Source: Synechococcus sp. CBW1002
GTDB lineage: Bacteria > Cyanobacteriota > Cyanobacteriia > PCC-6307 > Cyanobiaceae
Reading direction: 5' to 3'
NCBI RefSeq assembly: GCF_015840915.1
Contig: NZ_CP060398.1
Coordinates: 806,001-870,000 of the forward strand
DNA: 64,000 nucleotides
The number at the start of each line of letters is the position of its first letter. The stretch's first letter is position 1. This document shows, in pieces, positions 14,697 to 23,032 of this stretch. Below the pieces are notes generated by a model that saw only the letters and a list, made by a program, of their open reading frames with translations, was not told where the DNA came from and did not search any database. The position numbers and the translations under genes are program-made.

Positions 14697-16331
14697 TCAG
14701 GACTCTCGTCTCTGCTGCGGTGAGGCTGCAATCATCACCACCCGATCACGGCCCTGCTCCTTGGCCGCATACATGGCGGCGTCAGCGCGGGCGATCAAGG
14801 CATCGAGCGACTCATCCGGCTGCGCCACGGCCACACCCACGCTGATGCTCACCTGCAGGTCGCCCGCCTGCGTCGGTACGGGCACATGGGCTGCAAGCCG
14901 CAGCTTCTCGGCAATGGCCTTGGCATCCTCGGGGCCATGGAGGTCAGTGAGCACCACCATCAGCTCATCGCCGCCGATGCGGGCGGCAAGATCGGTGGAT
15001 CGCAGACAGGAGCGCACCCGGATCCCGATCTCCTGCAGCACGGCATCGCCGGCCTGGTGGCCATGGATGTCGTTCACGTTCTTGAACCGGTCCAGGTCGC
15101 AGAAGAGCACTGCCAGCTTCTCGCCCCGGCGCTGGTGGCGAGCCATGAGGCGCTCAATCTGCCGGAACATCTCCTCCCGGTTGAACAGAGCGGTGAGGCT
15201 GTCGGTGCCGGCGCGGCGCAGCAACTCCTGTTCCTTGGCGACCTCCGTGTCGATGAGGCGGAAGGAGGCAATAAAGCCATCCATCCGACCCTTGGCGTCT
15301 CGGAAGGCACTGGCGTGGGTCTCGGCCCAGTGCCAGTGCCCATCCTTGGCACGCACACGATCGCGGGCCACGACCGTTTTTCCGGCCCGCAGACGCTCAA
15401 GATTCGCCTGGTACTGCTTCGCTGACCCGCGGTGTTCGAGGAAGTCGGTGCCGCGATGCCCGATCCACTCCTCGGGCCGCCAGCCCAGCACGGCGGTGAG
15501 TGAGGGCGACACCCAGCGCAGGGTGCCATTGGGGGCGATCTGGATCACCACGTCGGCGGCGTTCTCCGAAAGGAGACGGAACCGTTCCTCGGATCGCACC
15601 AGGTCCTGCTGGGCATGGATCTGATCGGTGATGTCGATGGCCTGGCCGATGAAGAAGTCCACCCGTCCATCGGGCCGGCGCACGCAGGACACGCTGACGT
15701 CCATCCAGCGGATGCTGACATCGCTGCGCAGGTAGCGCTTGCGGATCCGATAGCTGTCGCGCCGGTTGGCCTGGATCTCCTGCAGCAGCTGCTCCTCCCT
15801 GGCGATGTCATCGGAGTGGGTGACATCACGCCAGTGGATGGCGAGCGGGCGCTCTGGATCGAGGCCGAGCATCTCGCAGAGGGCTCTGTTCAGGCGGATC
15901 AGCCGACCATCGGCGTCCGAAAGGGCCACCCCAGCGGGGGCGGCATCAAAGGTGAGCCTGAGGATCTGCTCCTCGCGGTGGCGCTGCTCCAGCTCGCGGG
16001 TGCGCTGGTCGGAGAGCCACACCGCCGCGGCGGTGACGGCGCTGAGCCCCAGCAGCCGGGAGGCGAAATCGATGGAGAAGGGCTCTCCCCTCGTGTGGGC
16101 GGAGGCGATCGCCAGGACATAGGCCCCGACGATCAACGGGAGCATCTGGCGAGGCGCTGCGATGCTCGCCGAGAGCACCACCACGAAGAAATAGAACGTA
16201 AGCAGCGGAACGCTGCTCGGCAGCAGCAGATCCAGCAGAAAGATCCCGACCATCACCAGAGCCAGCCCCCAGAGCTTGGCGCGGCTCCCCGCGGCTTCTG
16301 GTGCGGCAGTGGTAGGGAGAAGGGCGATCAC
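14697..16331 (-). CDS. Membrane PAS-PAS-GGDEF diguanylate cyclase
   Basis: Probably synthesises cyclic di-GMP. From the GTG at 16331 the protein has about 545 residues. It has three hydrophobic helices (LWGLALVMVGIFLLDLLLP, PLLTFYFFVVVLSASIAA, LPLIVGAYVLAIASA), then two PAS domains and a GGDEF domain. The active-site loop reads RIGGDEL, and the inhibitory site RSTD precedes it by five residues. The last position is Leu instead of Phe, which is tolerated in some active enzymes. The frame stays open upstream to 16586, but that part has no protein-like character, so the later start is chosen. It is cargo of the tRNA-Val island. Confidence 0.85.
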   Translation of the reverse strand: MIALLPTTAAPEAAGSRAKLWGLALVMVGIFLLDLLLPSSVPLLTFYFFVVVLSASIAAPRQMLPLIVGAYVLAIASAHTRGEPFSIDFASRLLGLSAVTAAAVWLSDQRTRELEQRHREEQILRLTFDAAPAGVALSDADGRLIRLNRALCEMLGLDPERPLAIHWRDVTHSDDIAREEQLLQEIQANRRDSYRIRKRYLRSDVSIRWMDVSVSCVRRPDGRVDFFIGQAIDITDQIHAQQDLVRSEERFRLLSENAADVVIQIAPNGTLRWVSPSLTAVLGWRPEEWIGHRGTDFLEHRGSAKQYQANLERLRAGKTVVARDRVRAKDGHWHWAETHASAFRDAKGRMDGFIASFRLIDTEVAKEQELLRRAGTDSLTALFNREEMFRQIERLMARHQRRGEKLAVLFCDLDRFKNVNDIHGHQAGDAVLQEIGIRVRSCLRSTDLAARIGGDELMVVLTDLHGPEDAKAIAEKLRLAAHVPVPTQAGDLQVSISVGVAVAQPDESLDALIARADAAMYAAKEQGRDRVVMIAASPQQRRES

Positions 16332-16516
16332 GAATCGCAGGAACTGGGGATGCGGCCGCCGGGTTGGTAGCAACGTACCGGTGGGAGCGCTCGGACGATC
16401 ACGATGTAACCGAGTCCCTGGGGCGGTGCGGCCTGTCCGTTCTGAAGGTCTGGTGGATGCAGCACACCGGATGGCGCCGTTGCAGATTTCCTCTGGGCAT
16501 CGGGGGATGGTCTCAG
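16332..16516. other. Gap between the GGDEF gene and the PLD remnant
   Basis: No RNA or regulatory site was recognised. It probably contains the GGDEF promoter. Confidence 0.3.
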
Positions 16517-16723
16517 CTAGAGCGCTACGAACAACCGATTGGCCACCAGGCGTCTGAAGTGGTCGCTGACCGTGCTGGCCCTCCACGGATCCCTCACGAG
16601 CCAGCCAGCCTCGAAGTTGTGGCGCTGGGCGGTCTCGCTGAATTTGGCGCTGGTCACCAGAGCGCTGGCTCGATCGGTGCCGCCATCGGCGGCAACCACC
16701 CTATCCAGCCAGTGCCCGCTCAA
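16517..16723 (-). pseudogene. Carboxy-terminal piece of the PLD-like gene (frameshifted)
   Basis: The frame reads ALVTSAKFSETAQRHNFEAG and WLVRDPWRASTVSDHFRRL. This resembles the end of an HKD (phospholipase D-like) domain, where ALVTSANFT and RNIEAG are typical. It lies in the +1 frame relative to the PLD-like gene and overlaps its stop. The two may be one gene broken by a single indel near 16705, or this may be a remnant of a second PLD gene. Confidence 0.5.
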
Positions 16724-17519
16724 ACCCTTGGCGGCTCAGATCCGTTCCTTCTTCCCCAAGACAGGCGGCCTCGGCCATGGCACGGGGGAACAAGGGTCTG
16801 TTGGCCAACTCGGGGAAGGCCTCAACACTGCTCCGGCAGAGGCTGGCCAGGTAAGAAAGGGTGGCGTCGTGATCCTTGTTCTGCCAGAGCCGCAGGAAGT
16901 GGCGCTCCTTGGCATCCACGCGGCGCTGGTCACCGCTCCAGCTGCAGAACACATCAAAGGTTTCGTAGTTGGTGCTCCAGCCATTCGGGGTCTCATTGAT
17001 GCTGCCGGTGAAGGCCAGCCGATCCCCATGGCGATCTTCCACGACCCCTTCCTTGGCGTGGAAGATCGCCCCATCACTGCTGATCTGACCTTCCTGCGAG
17101 GGCAGGCCAACGCGAATCTCCAGATGCCCCTTCTGCACCAGCCAGGCGAGCAGCTCAGCGGCCAGATCGGTAACGCTGCCGTCGCCTGGGGTCACGCCCT
17201 TGAATGGGAACTGCTTGGTGAGCTGTTGCTCCAGCAGGTGGGAAGGGCTCAGGCCTGTGGCCAGGGCCTGAAGATCGGCCGAGCTCATGAAGAAGCCTGT
17301 GATCAGGCGCATCTGGCCACGGCCGCGGCCATCGGGGGAGGCCAGCACGAGTTGTTCCACTCCATCAAGGACCTGCAGCAGGGAGCGGCTGGAGAAGTAG
17401 CCGGTGATTCGCCAGTAGCGCACGGCCTCCTGCAGCACCGGGCGGTAGAACCCCTCCAGGAGGTTGTCCTGGGAGCTCGTGAAGCTGTCCTGCCAGCCGT
17501 GATCCTTCAGGCCGGTCAT
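16701..17519 (-). CDS. PLD-like domain protein of the helicase-associated type
   Basis: A 272-residue protein resembling the PLD-type domain at the amino end of SNF2-like helicases in defence loci. YRPVLQEAVRYWRITGYFSS, GQMRLITGFFMSSADLQAL and an HxK-type site (IFHAKEG followed by AFTGSINET) are visible. It stands alone here without any helicase domain, and a further HKD-like piece follows in another frame (16517-16723). The protein may therefore be truncated by a frameshift. It overlaps the HEPN gene by 4 bp (ATGA), so it is translated as part of the MNT-HEPN operon. Nuclease activity is possible but unproven. Confidence 0.6.
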   Translation of the reverse strand: MTGLKDHGWQDSFTSSQDNLLEGFYRPVLQEAVRYWRITGYFSSRSLLQVLDGVEQLVLASPDGRGRGQMRLITGFFMSSADLQALATGLSPSHLLEQQLTKQFPFKGVTPGDGSVTDLAAELLAWLVQKGHLEIRVGLPSQEGQISSDGAIFHAKEGVVEDRHGDRLAFTGSINETPNGWSTNYETFDVFCSWSGDQRRVDAKERHFLRLWQNKDHDATLSYLASLCRSSVEAFPELANRPLFPRAMAEAACLGEEGTDLSRQGFERALAG

Positions 17520-17899
17520 GGCGTGGAGCGAACGACCTCAGCCACATGGTCCACAAGCGCCACGGCTTGTTGGTGCCAGAGCTGGCGATCGAGTTCCATG
17601 GACTCGGGTTCGGCGTCGTAGCGGAACTGCACAGCGAAGGCCGTGAAGGCCTCCAGCGGCAGGAATCCCTCTACAGACTCACCTGCATCGGCAAGCCGAC
17701 CGAACAGGGAGGTGAGGTTGTGGATGAAGGGCGGGTCATCTCCAAGGCTGAGAAGCCATGCCTTGAGCGCTTTCTCCACGGCCTGTTGGATCTGGAAGCC
17801 CCAGTTCGCTTCGGCAATGGAGGTGTCCTGAAGGACCTCAGCCGCCTTCAGATCGCGGCGGGCGATCCGCAGCATGGCCTCGGCGTCAGGGTTGGCCAT
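17516..17899 (-). CDS. HEPN-domain protein, toxin of a HEPN/MNT pair
   Basis: A 127-residue all-helical HEPN protein. Signatures are MLRIARRDLKAAEVL at the start and FQIQQAVEKALKAWLLSLG in the middle. DDPPFIHNLTSL holds the position of the R-x4-6-H RNase motif. The histidine is present, but the usual arginine is not clearly there, so RNase activity is uncertain. It follows the nucleotidyltransferase gene with a 14-bp overlap and overlaps the PLD-like gene by 4 bp. In this family the MNT partner neutralises HEPN, often by adding nucleotides to it. Confidence 0.8.
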   Translation of the reverse strand: MANPDAEAMLRIARRDLKAAEVLQDTSIAEANWGFQIQQAVEKALKAWLLSLGDDPPFIHNLTSLFGRLADAGESVEGFLPLEAFTAFAVQFRYDAEPESMELDRQLWHQQAVALVDHVAEVVRSTP

Positions 17900-18236
17900 G
17901 CAGCAGCCTTCCCTCGCGATAAGCGCGAGCGATCACATGGCTGAGCCATTGACGCCGCTCTTCCACCTGGCTCTGGGAATACAGCAACAGGTCCACGGGA
18001 ATGCGGTGGTGACTGAGCTTGCGCCACAGCCTGCCCAGGGTGTCGAAGCGGTTGTGCTGAGCCAGCCAGCTGTCGCTGGCGGTGATCAACAGGTCCACAT
18101 CGGAGTCGGAACCTGCATCACCCCGGGCGCGGGAGCCGAACAGCCGCACCTCTGCCCCCGGGATCTCCTGGCGGATCTCGGCAGCCATCTGCTGCAGCTG
18201 GGTTTCGCTGATGGCGTAGGTGGGGGCTGTGGTCAT
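17886..18236 (-). CDS. MNT-type nucleotidyltransferase, antitoxin of a HEPN/MNT pair
   Basis: A 116-residue minimal nucleotidyltransferase. The motif is complete: LFGSRARGDAGSDSDVDLL (Gly-Ser, then Asp-x-Asp). Downstream helices contain RFDTLGRLWRKLSHHRIPVD. It is translated together with the HEPN gene. Its expected role is to modify or bind the HEPN toxin. It carries the module inside the tRNA-Val island, a common site for such pairs. Confidence 0.85.
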   Translation of the reverse strand: MTTAPTYAISETQLQQMAAEIRQEIPGAEVRLFGSRARGDAGSDSDVDLLITASDSWLAQHNRFDTLGRLWRKLSHHRIPVDLLLYSQSQVEERRQWLSHVIARAYREGRLLHGQP

Positions 18237-18253
18237 GGCTGTTCCTCCACAGT

Positions 18254-18439
18254 TCAGGGTGCTTCGGCCAGCTCAGCAAGCACCAGTTCCAGCTGCTTGG
18301 GCGCTGGCACCTGCTCAGCCAGTGCCAGGCGGCGCAGGTTCTCCAGGGCTTCGAAGTCTGACGCGGCAGGAGCCGCGGTCTTCACAGGATCGAAGCCTGT
18401 GTAGCGCGAGGAACTCGGCGCGGGGGCAACAGAGGTCAT
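18254..18439 (-). CDS. Small ORF upstream of the MNT-HEPN operon (61 aa)
   Basis: A short frame 17 bp before the MNT start, on the same strand. Its second half looks helical (DFEALENLRRLALAEQ, PKQLELVLAELAEAP). It could be a leader gene or a small third component of the operon. No family is recognised. It is listed because of spacing and strand only. Confidence 0.35.
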   Translation of the reverse strand: MTSVAPAPSSSRYTGFDPVKTAAPAASDFEALENLRRLALAEQVPAPKQLELVLAELAEAP

Positions 18440-19461
18440 AGATGGTTGGCGGGGCCATGCCGATGTGCTGCCGAAACATGAGCAGGCCTAGAAAGCATGA
18501 CGCAGACGGGAGAGGCGTGCAGAGGTCTGAGAAGGACTGCAGGATCTACCGAGTGCCTCTATGCGGTAGGTGCATAGGTTCAACCTCAATCTCGCCTCAT
18601 CTGTCTCAACGCAGTCCCGCTTAGCTGTCTGAAGGGATCCGAATGCCGCCCGGTCCTTGGCGTCTCTGGACTCGATCTTGCCCAGGTTGAGCTCCAGCTC
18701 CAAGAGCTGTCGCAACTGACCGAACCATCGAGGCCCCAGGCTCCCCCTGCATCGCCTGATCCGCTTCTGGTGGTTAAGCGCCTGGCTCACCAGCTCCGAG
18801 CTGGCCGAGCTGCTGGGTGTCTCGCTCACCGCTCCAGATCCTGAGGACTGGGTAGAACGCTTCCCCCGTCCTGGCTTCCTGGTGGAGACAGCGAAGCCCA
18901 TCGGCAGAGGTTCTGGAGGCTCTACCTCGATGGCCTCGCTGCCCCGGTCAGATCCCCGGGTGGCGTCCCCCTTCCTACAGACCCTTCAGTCGCTCCGCCT
19001 GCTTCTGCTCTTGCGTAAGCAGGCGAATGGCCTCTGCACGGCGGAGATCGCTCTCACCAGCAGCAGTCATCAGGTCGGCGCACTAGCCCGCCGAGCGGGC
19101 CGCCCAGCCCAGCATCGGCAGGCCGGCGGCGGCTCAGCGCTCTGGTCGGACGCCGCTCGAGTCTTGTGACGCACAAAGAGGCGTCCAGCATCGCGAAACT
19201 TGGCAAGCAAACGCCACTTTCTGGCCTGTAAGGCCACAGGGGGACCGTTATGGACCATTGGACACGAGCCATGGCTCTGCCCCTCGAAACCTGAACATCT
19301 CTTTCGGAGCGAAGGGCTCCTGGCTGCTCGCCATGAGTGCCTGCCTTCTGCGCCTTGCGCATGTGCGCACAGCCGTGCGCACAGAAGCTGTTTCAAGCAG
19401 TATCAAGCCCCATTAAGCGGATCGGGCCATTCCGGCTAATCCCTGTTCAGGACTGAAGAAT
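18440..19461. other. About 1 kb without a supported gene at the right end of the island
   Basis: Open frames here lack protein-like character. A 31-codon frame on the reverse strand (19070-18975: MTAAGESDLRRAEAIRLLTQ) looks helical but cannot be judged. The right arm repeats lie at 19364-19384. An integrase gene might have been expected here, but no tyrosine recombinase motif is seen on either strand. Confidence 0.4.
19364..19384 (-). repeat. Paired CTGTGCGCA repeats, possible integrase arm sites
   Basis: Read on the reverse strand, CTGTGCGCA occurs twice with 12-bp period and a 3-bp spacer, about 80 bp from the tRNA 3' end. It mirrors the pair at 14451-14471 (CTGTGCGTA), in opposite orientation, as arm sites at the two ends of an integrated element would. 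Confidence 0.55.
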
Positions 19462-19538
<77 letters not shown>

Positions 19539-19614
19539 GTCTCTCCATTGTGCCTGCTGCCGGTTCGCCTGCCGCCGGTGAGAGGATGGGCCTCTGGCCA
19601 GCCGGGCAGAGGAT

Positions 19615-19869
19615 GTGAAGGGAGAGGACGCCAAGCGCAAGACCCGCATCCGTGCGCTGGAGAGGAAAGTCCGTCTCGAGCAGGCCTGGTTCACCTTCCG
19701 GCGGGCCAGTGTGGTGATCGGGTTCGCCGGCCTGCTGTTGCTCCTCTTCCTGGTCGGCTCCTGGCTCACCAGCGGACCGAGCGGCGAGGACCAGATCGAT
19801 CGGGAGAGCGTCGACACCTGCGTGCAGCAGCAGCAGCACAGCTCCGGCAATATTGATCTCTGCTATTGA
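19615..19869 (+). CDS. Small single-pass membrane protein (84 aa)
   Basis: A GTG-started frame beginning 76 bp from tRNA-Val on the opposite strand. A basic amino end (KRKTRIRALERKVRLEQAW) is followed by one membrane helix (SVVIGFAGLLLLLFLVGSWL). A short acidic, glutamine-rich tail contains two cysteines (DTCVQQQQH and IDLCY). The tail probably faces the outside. The function is unknown. Confidence 0.55.
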   Translation: MKGEDAKRKTRIRALERKVRLEQAWFTFRRASVVIGFAGLLLLLFLVGSWLTSGPSGEDQIDRESVDTCVQQQQHSSGNIDLCY

Positions 19870-19929
19870 GCGCTTGTCCACTGAGCCCTCGATCCGTGAA
19901 CTCAGGCTGGCCCCCATGAAGACTCCGCC

Positions 19930-20934
19930 ATGGTGATCGACGTTCAGGCCACCCTGCCGGACGACCAGCGTCAGGCGATCGGGAAGGCCGGGCTGGCCGC
20001 CCTGATGACCATGGCCCGCCTGCGCGGCACACCATCGGCCAAGGCCATGGCCGCGATCCGGGGCGTTCGCGATCACCTCCTGCACCTCGATCTGGCACTG
20101 GAGACCCTGCCGGACATCGATCCAGAAGCCCTGGCCGCCCGGGTGAATGGCGTGAATCCGGATCCCCAGTGGCGCGAGCGCATCCTGCGGGGCATGACCC
20201 TGGTGGCCCTGTTCGATGGCACGCCCACACAGCAGCAGCTGGACCTGCTGGAGCGCTCCGCCCAGTGTCTGAACGTGGATCCGGGCCCGGTACGCACCTT
20301 CCAGCAGGTGATGGAGCACCAGGCCTGGCTGGTGCGCCTCGATGTGGCCCGGCGCGGCTTCATCCCCCAGGCCTTCAAGGCCATGTGGCGCCAGGAGGGG
20401 CTATCCGCCGCCCTGGCCAGCGCCCGGGTGCTGCTCGGCCAGGAGGATCGGGCCATGGCCGAGCGCTACCGGCAGCTGCGGAGCTACCCGGAAGGCAGTT
20501 TCGGGCTGGCCTACGCCAACTTCATCGACCGCAACGGCTTCCAGTTCCCCGGTGAGCACGGCGGGCCACCACCGCCGGTGATGCACCACGACTGCTGCCA
20601 CGTGCTGGGGGGCTATGGCACCACCCCCGCCGAGGAGGGCGCGGTGCTCGGCTTCCAGGCGGGCTTCGAGAAGGTGGACCCCTTCTATCTGCTGATGTTC
20701 GCCCTGGCGGAATTCGAGCTCGGCATCGGCGCCTCGCCCTTTGTGCCGGCCGGGCGCGGCCAGCTCGATGTGGATCGGATCTTCGCGGGCCTCGAGCACG
20801 GCTCCCACGTGAGCGTGGACCTGTTGGCCGGCATCGATCCCTGGGACCACTTCGCCGCCCCTCTCGAGCAGGTGCGCCAGCGGTTCAACGTGCTGCCGCG
20901 GGGCCGCGCCCCGGAAGAACTGTCCCAGGCCTGA
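19930..20934 (+). CDS. TerB-like plus Coq4-like two-domain protein
   Basis: A 334-residue protein. The amino half (about 10-130) is helical and resembles TerB/tellurite-resistance folds (MTLVALFDGTPTQQQLDLLE). The carboxy half contains HHDCCHVLGGYGTTPAEEG. This fits the H-D-x2-H-x11-E metal motif of Coq4 proteins, which act in quinone biosynthesis. The Coq4 family name is inferred from this motif and the surrounding helices. The substrate is unknown. Cyanobacteria make plastoquinone and phylloquinone rather than ubiquinone, so a direct Coq4 role should not be assumed. ATG at 19930 is the natural start. Confidence 0.65.
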   Translation: MVIDVQATLPDDQRQAIGKAGLAALMTMARLRGTPSAKAMAAIRGVRDHLLHLDLALETLPDIDPEALAARVNGVNPDPQWRERILRGMTLVALFDGTPTQQQLDLLERSAQCLNVDPGPVRTFQQVMEHQAWLVRLDVARRGFIPQAFKAMWRQEGLSAALASARVLLGQEDRAMAERYRQLRSYPEGSFGLAYANFIDRNGFQFPGEHGGPPPPVMHHDCCHVLGGYGTTPAEEGAVLGFQAGFEKVDPFYLLMFALAEFELGIGASPFVPAGRGQLDVDRIFAGLEHGSHVSVDLLAGIDPWDHFAAPLEQVRQRFNVLPRGRAPEELSQA

Positions 20935-20984
20935 ACAGCCTGCACACTGAGCAACCGGCACACCGACGGGAACACGACCGGTTC

Positions 20985-21479
20985 ATGGCCAGCGGCACCG
21001 ACCACGACCGCACCACCTGCCTGCTGAGCCTGCCCTTCGGGTTGCTGTGGTGGCCGCTGCTGGGAATCATGGGTGTGGCAACGGCCAGCCTGGCGTTCCT
21101 GGTGGGCGGGCTGTGGCTGTCGCCGGATCTGGACACCCGCTCCAATGCCACCCGCCGCTGGGGCCTGCTGCGCTGGTTGTGGTGGCCCTACCGGCGGGGT
21201 CTGTCGCACCGTTCCCTGATCTCCCACAGCCCCCTGATCGGCACCGGCGGGCGGCTGCTCTACCTGGCGGCCTGGATCCTGCTGCTGAGCCTGCTGCTGC
21301 AGCCGCTCGGCAGTCCAGCGCCGGCCAGCCTGCTGCAGGCCTCTGCGCGGCTCTGGCACGACCAACGGCCCCTGCTGCTCACCGCCCTGATCGGCCTGGA
21401 GGCGAGCAGCTGGCTGCATCTTCTGCAGGACGGCGACCCGATCCCGCGCCTGCCACGGATCCTGCGCCGCAGGAGATGA
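20985..21479 (+). CDS. DUF2227-like membrane-associated metal-binding protein
   Basis: 164 residues with several hydrophobic helices (FGLLWWPLLGIMGVATASLA, LLYLAAWILLLSLLLQPL). Conserved polar signatures are present: LSPDLDT, RGLSHRSLISHSPLIG and SWLHLLQDGDPI. Asp and His in these motifs probably bind a metal, as proposed for DUF2227/YdjM-like membrane proteins. The function is unknown. The gene lies between the Coq4-like gene and mazG, all on the same strand. Confidence 0.7.
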   Translation: MASGTDHDRTTCLLSLPFGLLWWPLLGIMGVATASLAFLVGGLWLSPDLDTRSNATRRWGLLRWLWWPYRRGLSHRSLISHSPLIGTGGRLLYLAAWILLLSLLLQPLGSPAPASLLQASARLWHDQRPLLLTALIGLEASSWLHLLQDGDPIPRLPRILRRRR

Positions 21480-21512
21480 GAGGGTTTGGGCGGACCTCCC
21501 CGCCCCCTCGTG

Positions 21513-22457
21513 ATGCGCCCCGATCCCCTGTCGTGCCCGCCGGGCTCCGGCGCCGCCCCTGACCCGAGCGACAGCCTGGCCGCCCTGGCGGAGCTGATCG
21601 CGGTGGTGGATCAGCTGCGGGATCCGGAGCACGGCTGCCCCTGGGATCTGGAGCAGACCCACGCCTCCCTGGTGCCCTACGTGCTCGAGGAGGCCCATGA
21701 GGTGGCGGATGCCATCCGCCACGGCGACGACCGGCATCTGGAGGAGGAACTGGGGGATCTGCTGCTGCAGGTGGTGCTGCACGCCCGCATCGCCAGCGAA
21801 GCGGAGCGCTTTGATCTGGCGGGGATCGCCCGGGGCATCAGCGCCAAGCTGGTGCGCCGCCACCCCCACGTGTTCGAACCACCGGCCGACCCTGCCGCCG
21901 GCAACCGGGGATCAGGCGGCGACAGCGCCGCCGTGACGCGCACCTGGGAGGCGATCAAGGCCCAGGAAGCGGCCACCACCTCGGCCAGCCCCCTGAGTGA
22001 TCGCCTGGCCGCCAAGGTGCGTGGCCTCCCCGCCCTGGCCGGCGCCATGACGATTTCGAAGAAGGCCGCCGTGGCCGGCTTCGAATGGGACGACCTGCAC
22101 GGCGTCTGGACCAAAGTGCACGAAGAGCTTGACGAGCTCAAGGAGGCGGTGGAGGAGGCCCGCAACAGCGGCGATCGGACCCATGCCCAGGAAGAACTGG
22201 GAGACGTGCTGTTCACCCTGGTGAATGTGGCCCGCTGGTGCGGCATCGACCCGGAGGAAGGCCTGGCCGGCACCAACCACCGCTTCCTCGATCGCTTCTC
22301 CCGGGTGGAGGCAGCCCTGGGCGGTGATCTGCGGGGGCGGAGCCTGCAGGAGCTGGAGGGCCTATGGCGGCAGGCCAAGGCCGAGATCCGAGCTGAAGCC
22401 GCGGCAGACCTCACGGCCAACTCCGCTTCAGACTCCGATGCCGGCCGCCAAGGCTGA
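21513..22457 (+). CDS. mazG: Nucleoside triphosphate pyrophosphohydrolase MazG
   Basis: Hydrolyses (d)NTPs to NMP and pyrophosphate, removing aberrant nucleotides. MazG-fold helices with metal-binding residues are visible in LRDPEHGCPWDLEQTHASL, YVLEEAHEVADAIRHGD and LEEELGDLLLQVVLHARIAS. The second MazG repeat carries FEWDDLHGVWTKVHEELDEL and QEELGDVLFTLVNVARW. The protein has about 314 residues from the ATG at 21513. A TTG at 21486 is also in frame, but it adds only nine atypical residues. Confidence 0.93.
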   Translation: MRPDPLSCPPGSGAAPDPSDSLAALAELIAVVDQLRDPEHGCPWDLEQTHASLVPYVLEEAHEVADAIRHGDDRHLEEELGDLLLQVVLHARIASEAERFDLAGIARGISAKLVRRHPHVFEPPADPAAGNRGSGGDSAAVTRTWEAIKAQEAATTSASPLSDRLAAKVRGLPALAGAMTISKKAAVAGFEWDDLHGVWTKVHEELDELKEAVEEARNSGDRTHAQEELGDVLFTLVNVARWCGIDPEEGLAGTNHRFLDRFSRVEAALGGDLRGRSLQELEGLWRQAKAEIRAEAAADLTANSASDSDAGRQG

Positions 22458-22491
22458 GGGGTGCGCTGCGGCCTCAGCTCCGGACTGCAGT

Positions 22492-22938
22492 TCACTCCTC
22501 CGGCAAGCGCTGCCGGCGTTGGCCCTTGAGGGCACCGCGCTGCTTCTTGGCGGCCAGGCGCCGCTCCACCGAGCCGCGGCTGGGCCGCGTGGCACGCCGC
22601 GGCGGCGGCGGCGGCGCCATGGCCTGCTGCAGCAGCTCCACCAGACGCTGCCGCGCCGCCACCCGGTTCTGCCACTGGGAACGGTGCTCAGAGGCCGTGA
22701 TCACCACCGCCCCCTCCACCAGGCGCCCCTCCAGACGACGCAGGGCGCGGGCCTTCTGCAGAGGCGGCACGGCAGCGGACGTGGCCAGGGGGAACACCAG
22801 CTCCACGCGTGAATCGGTGGTATTCACGTTCTGACCACCGGGCCCGGAGGAGCGGGAGAAGCGCCAGCTCAGGTCCGCCGCCGGGATCAGCACCGCCGCC
22901 GTGACGCGCAGATCACCACTGGGCTGTTGGCCTGGCAT
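22492..22938 (-). CDS. arfB: Ribosome-rescue peptidyl-tRNA hydrolase ArfB-like
   Basis: A class-I release-factor-like protein of about 148 residues without codon-recognition domains. The catalytic loop SSGPGGQNVNTTDSRVEL contains GGQ. The tail is basic and proline/arginine-rich (RRATRPSRGSVERRLAAKKQ). This matches ArfB/YaeJ, whose tail enters the empty mRNA channel of stalled ribosomes. It converges with mazG. A start seven codons upstream (22959) is possible, but MPGQQPSGDLRV is more usual. Confidence 0.9.
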   Translation of the reverse strand: MPGQQPSGDLRVTAAVLIPAADLSWRFSRSSGPGGQNVNTTDSRVELVFPLATSAAVPPLQKARALRRLEGRLVEGAVVITASEHRSQWQNRVAARQRLVELLQQAMAPPPPPRRATRPSRGSVERRLAAKKQRGALKGQRRQRLPEE

Positions 22939-23032
22939 GTGTTCAGGATGACAGGACACCTGCCAGAGACAGCGAGGTGAAACATGGATGCTGTGTAACC
23001 GTACGGAGATTCACTCCGGGCGGCCCCACCCC

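Noticed and set aside
18488-18901. 137-residue protein in the tRNA island
   Set aside because: Composition is rich in Ser/Arg without hydrophobic pattern, no ribosome site, and a competing frame on the other strand. It is not supportable.
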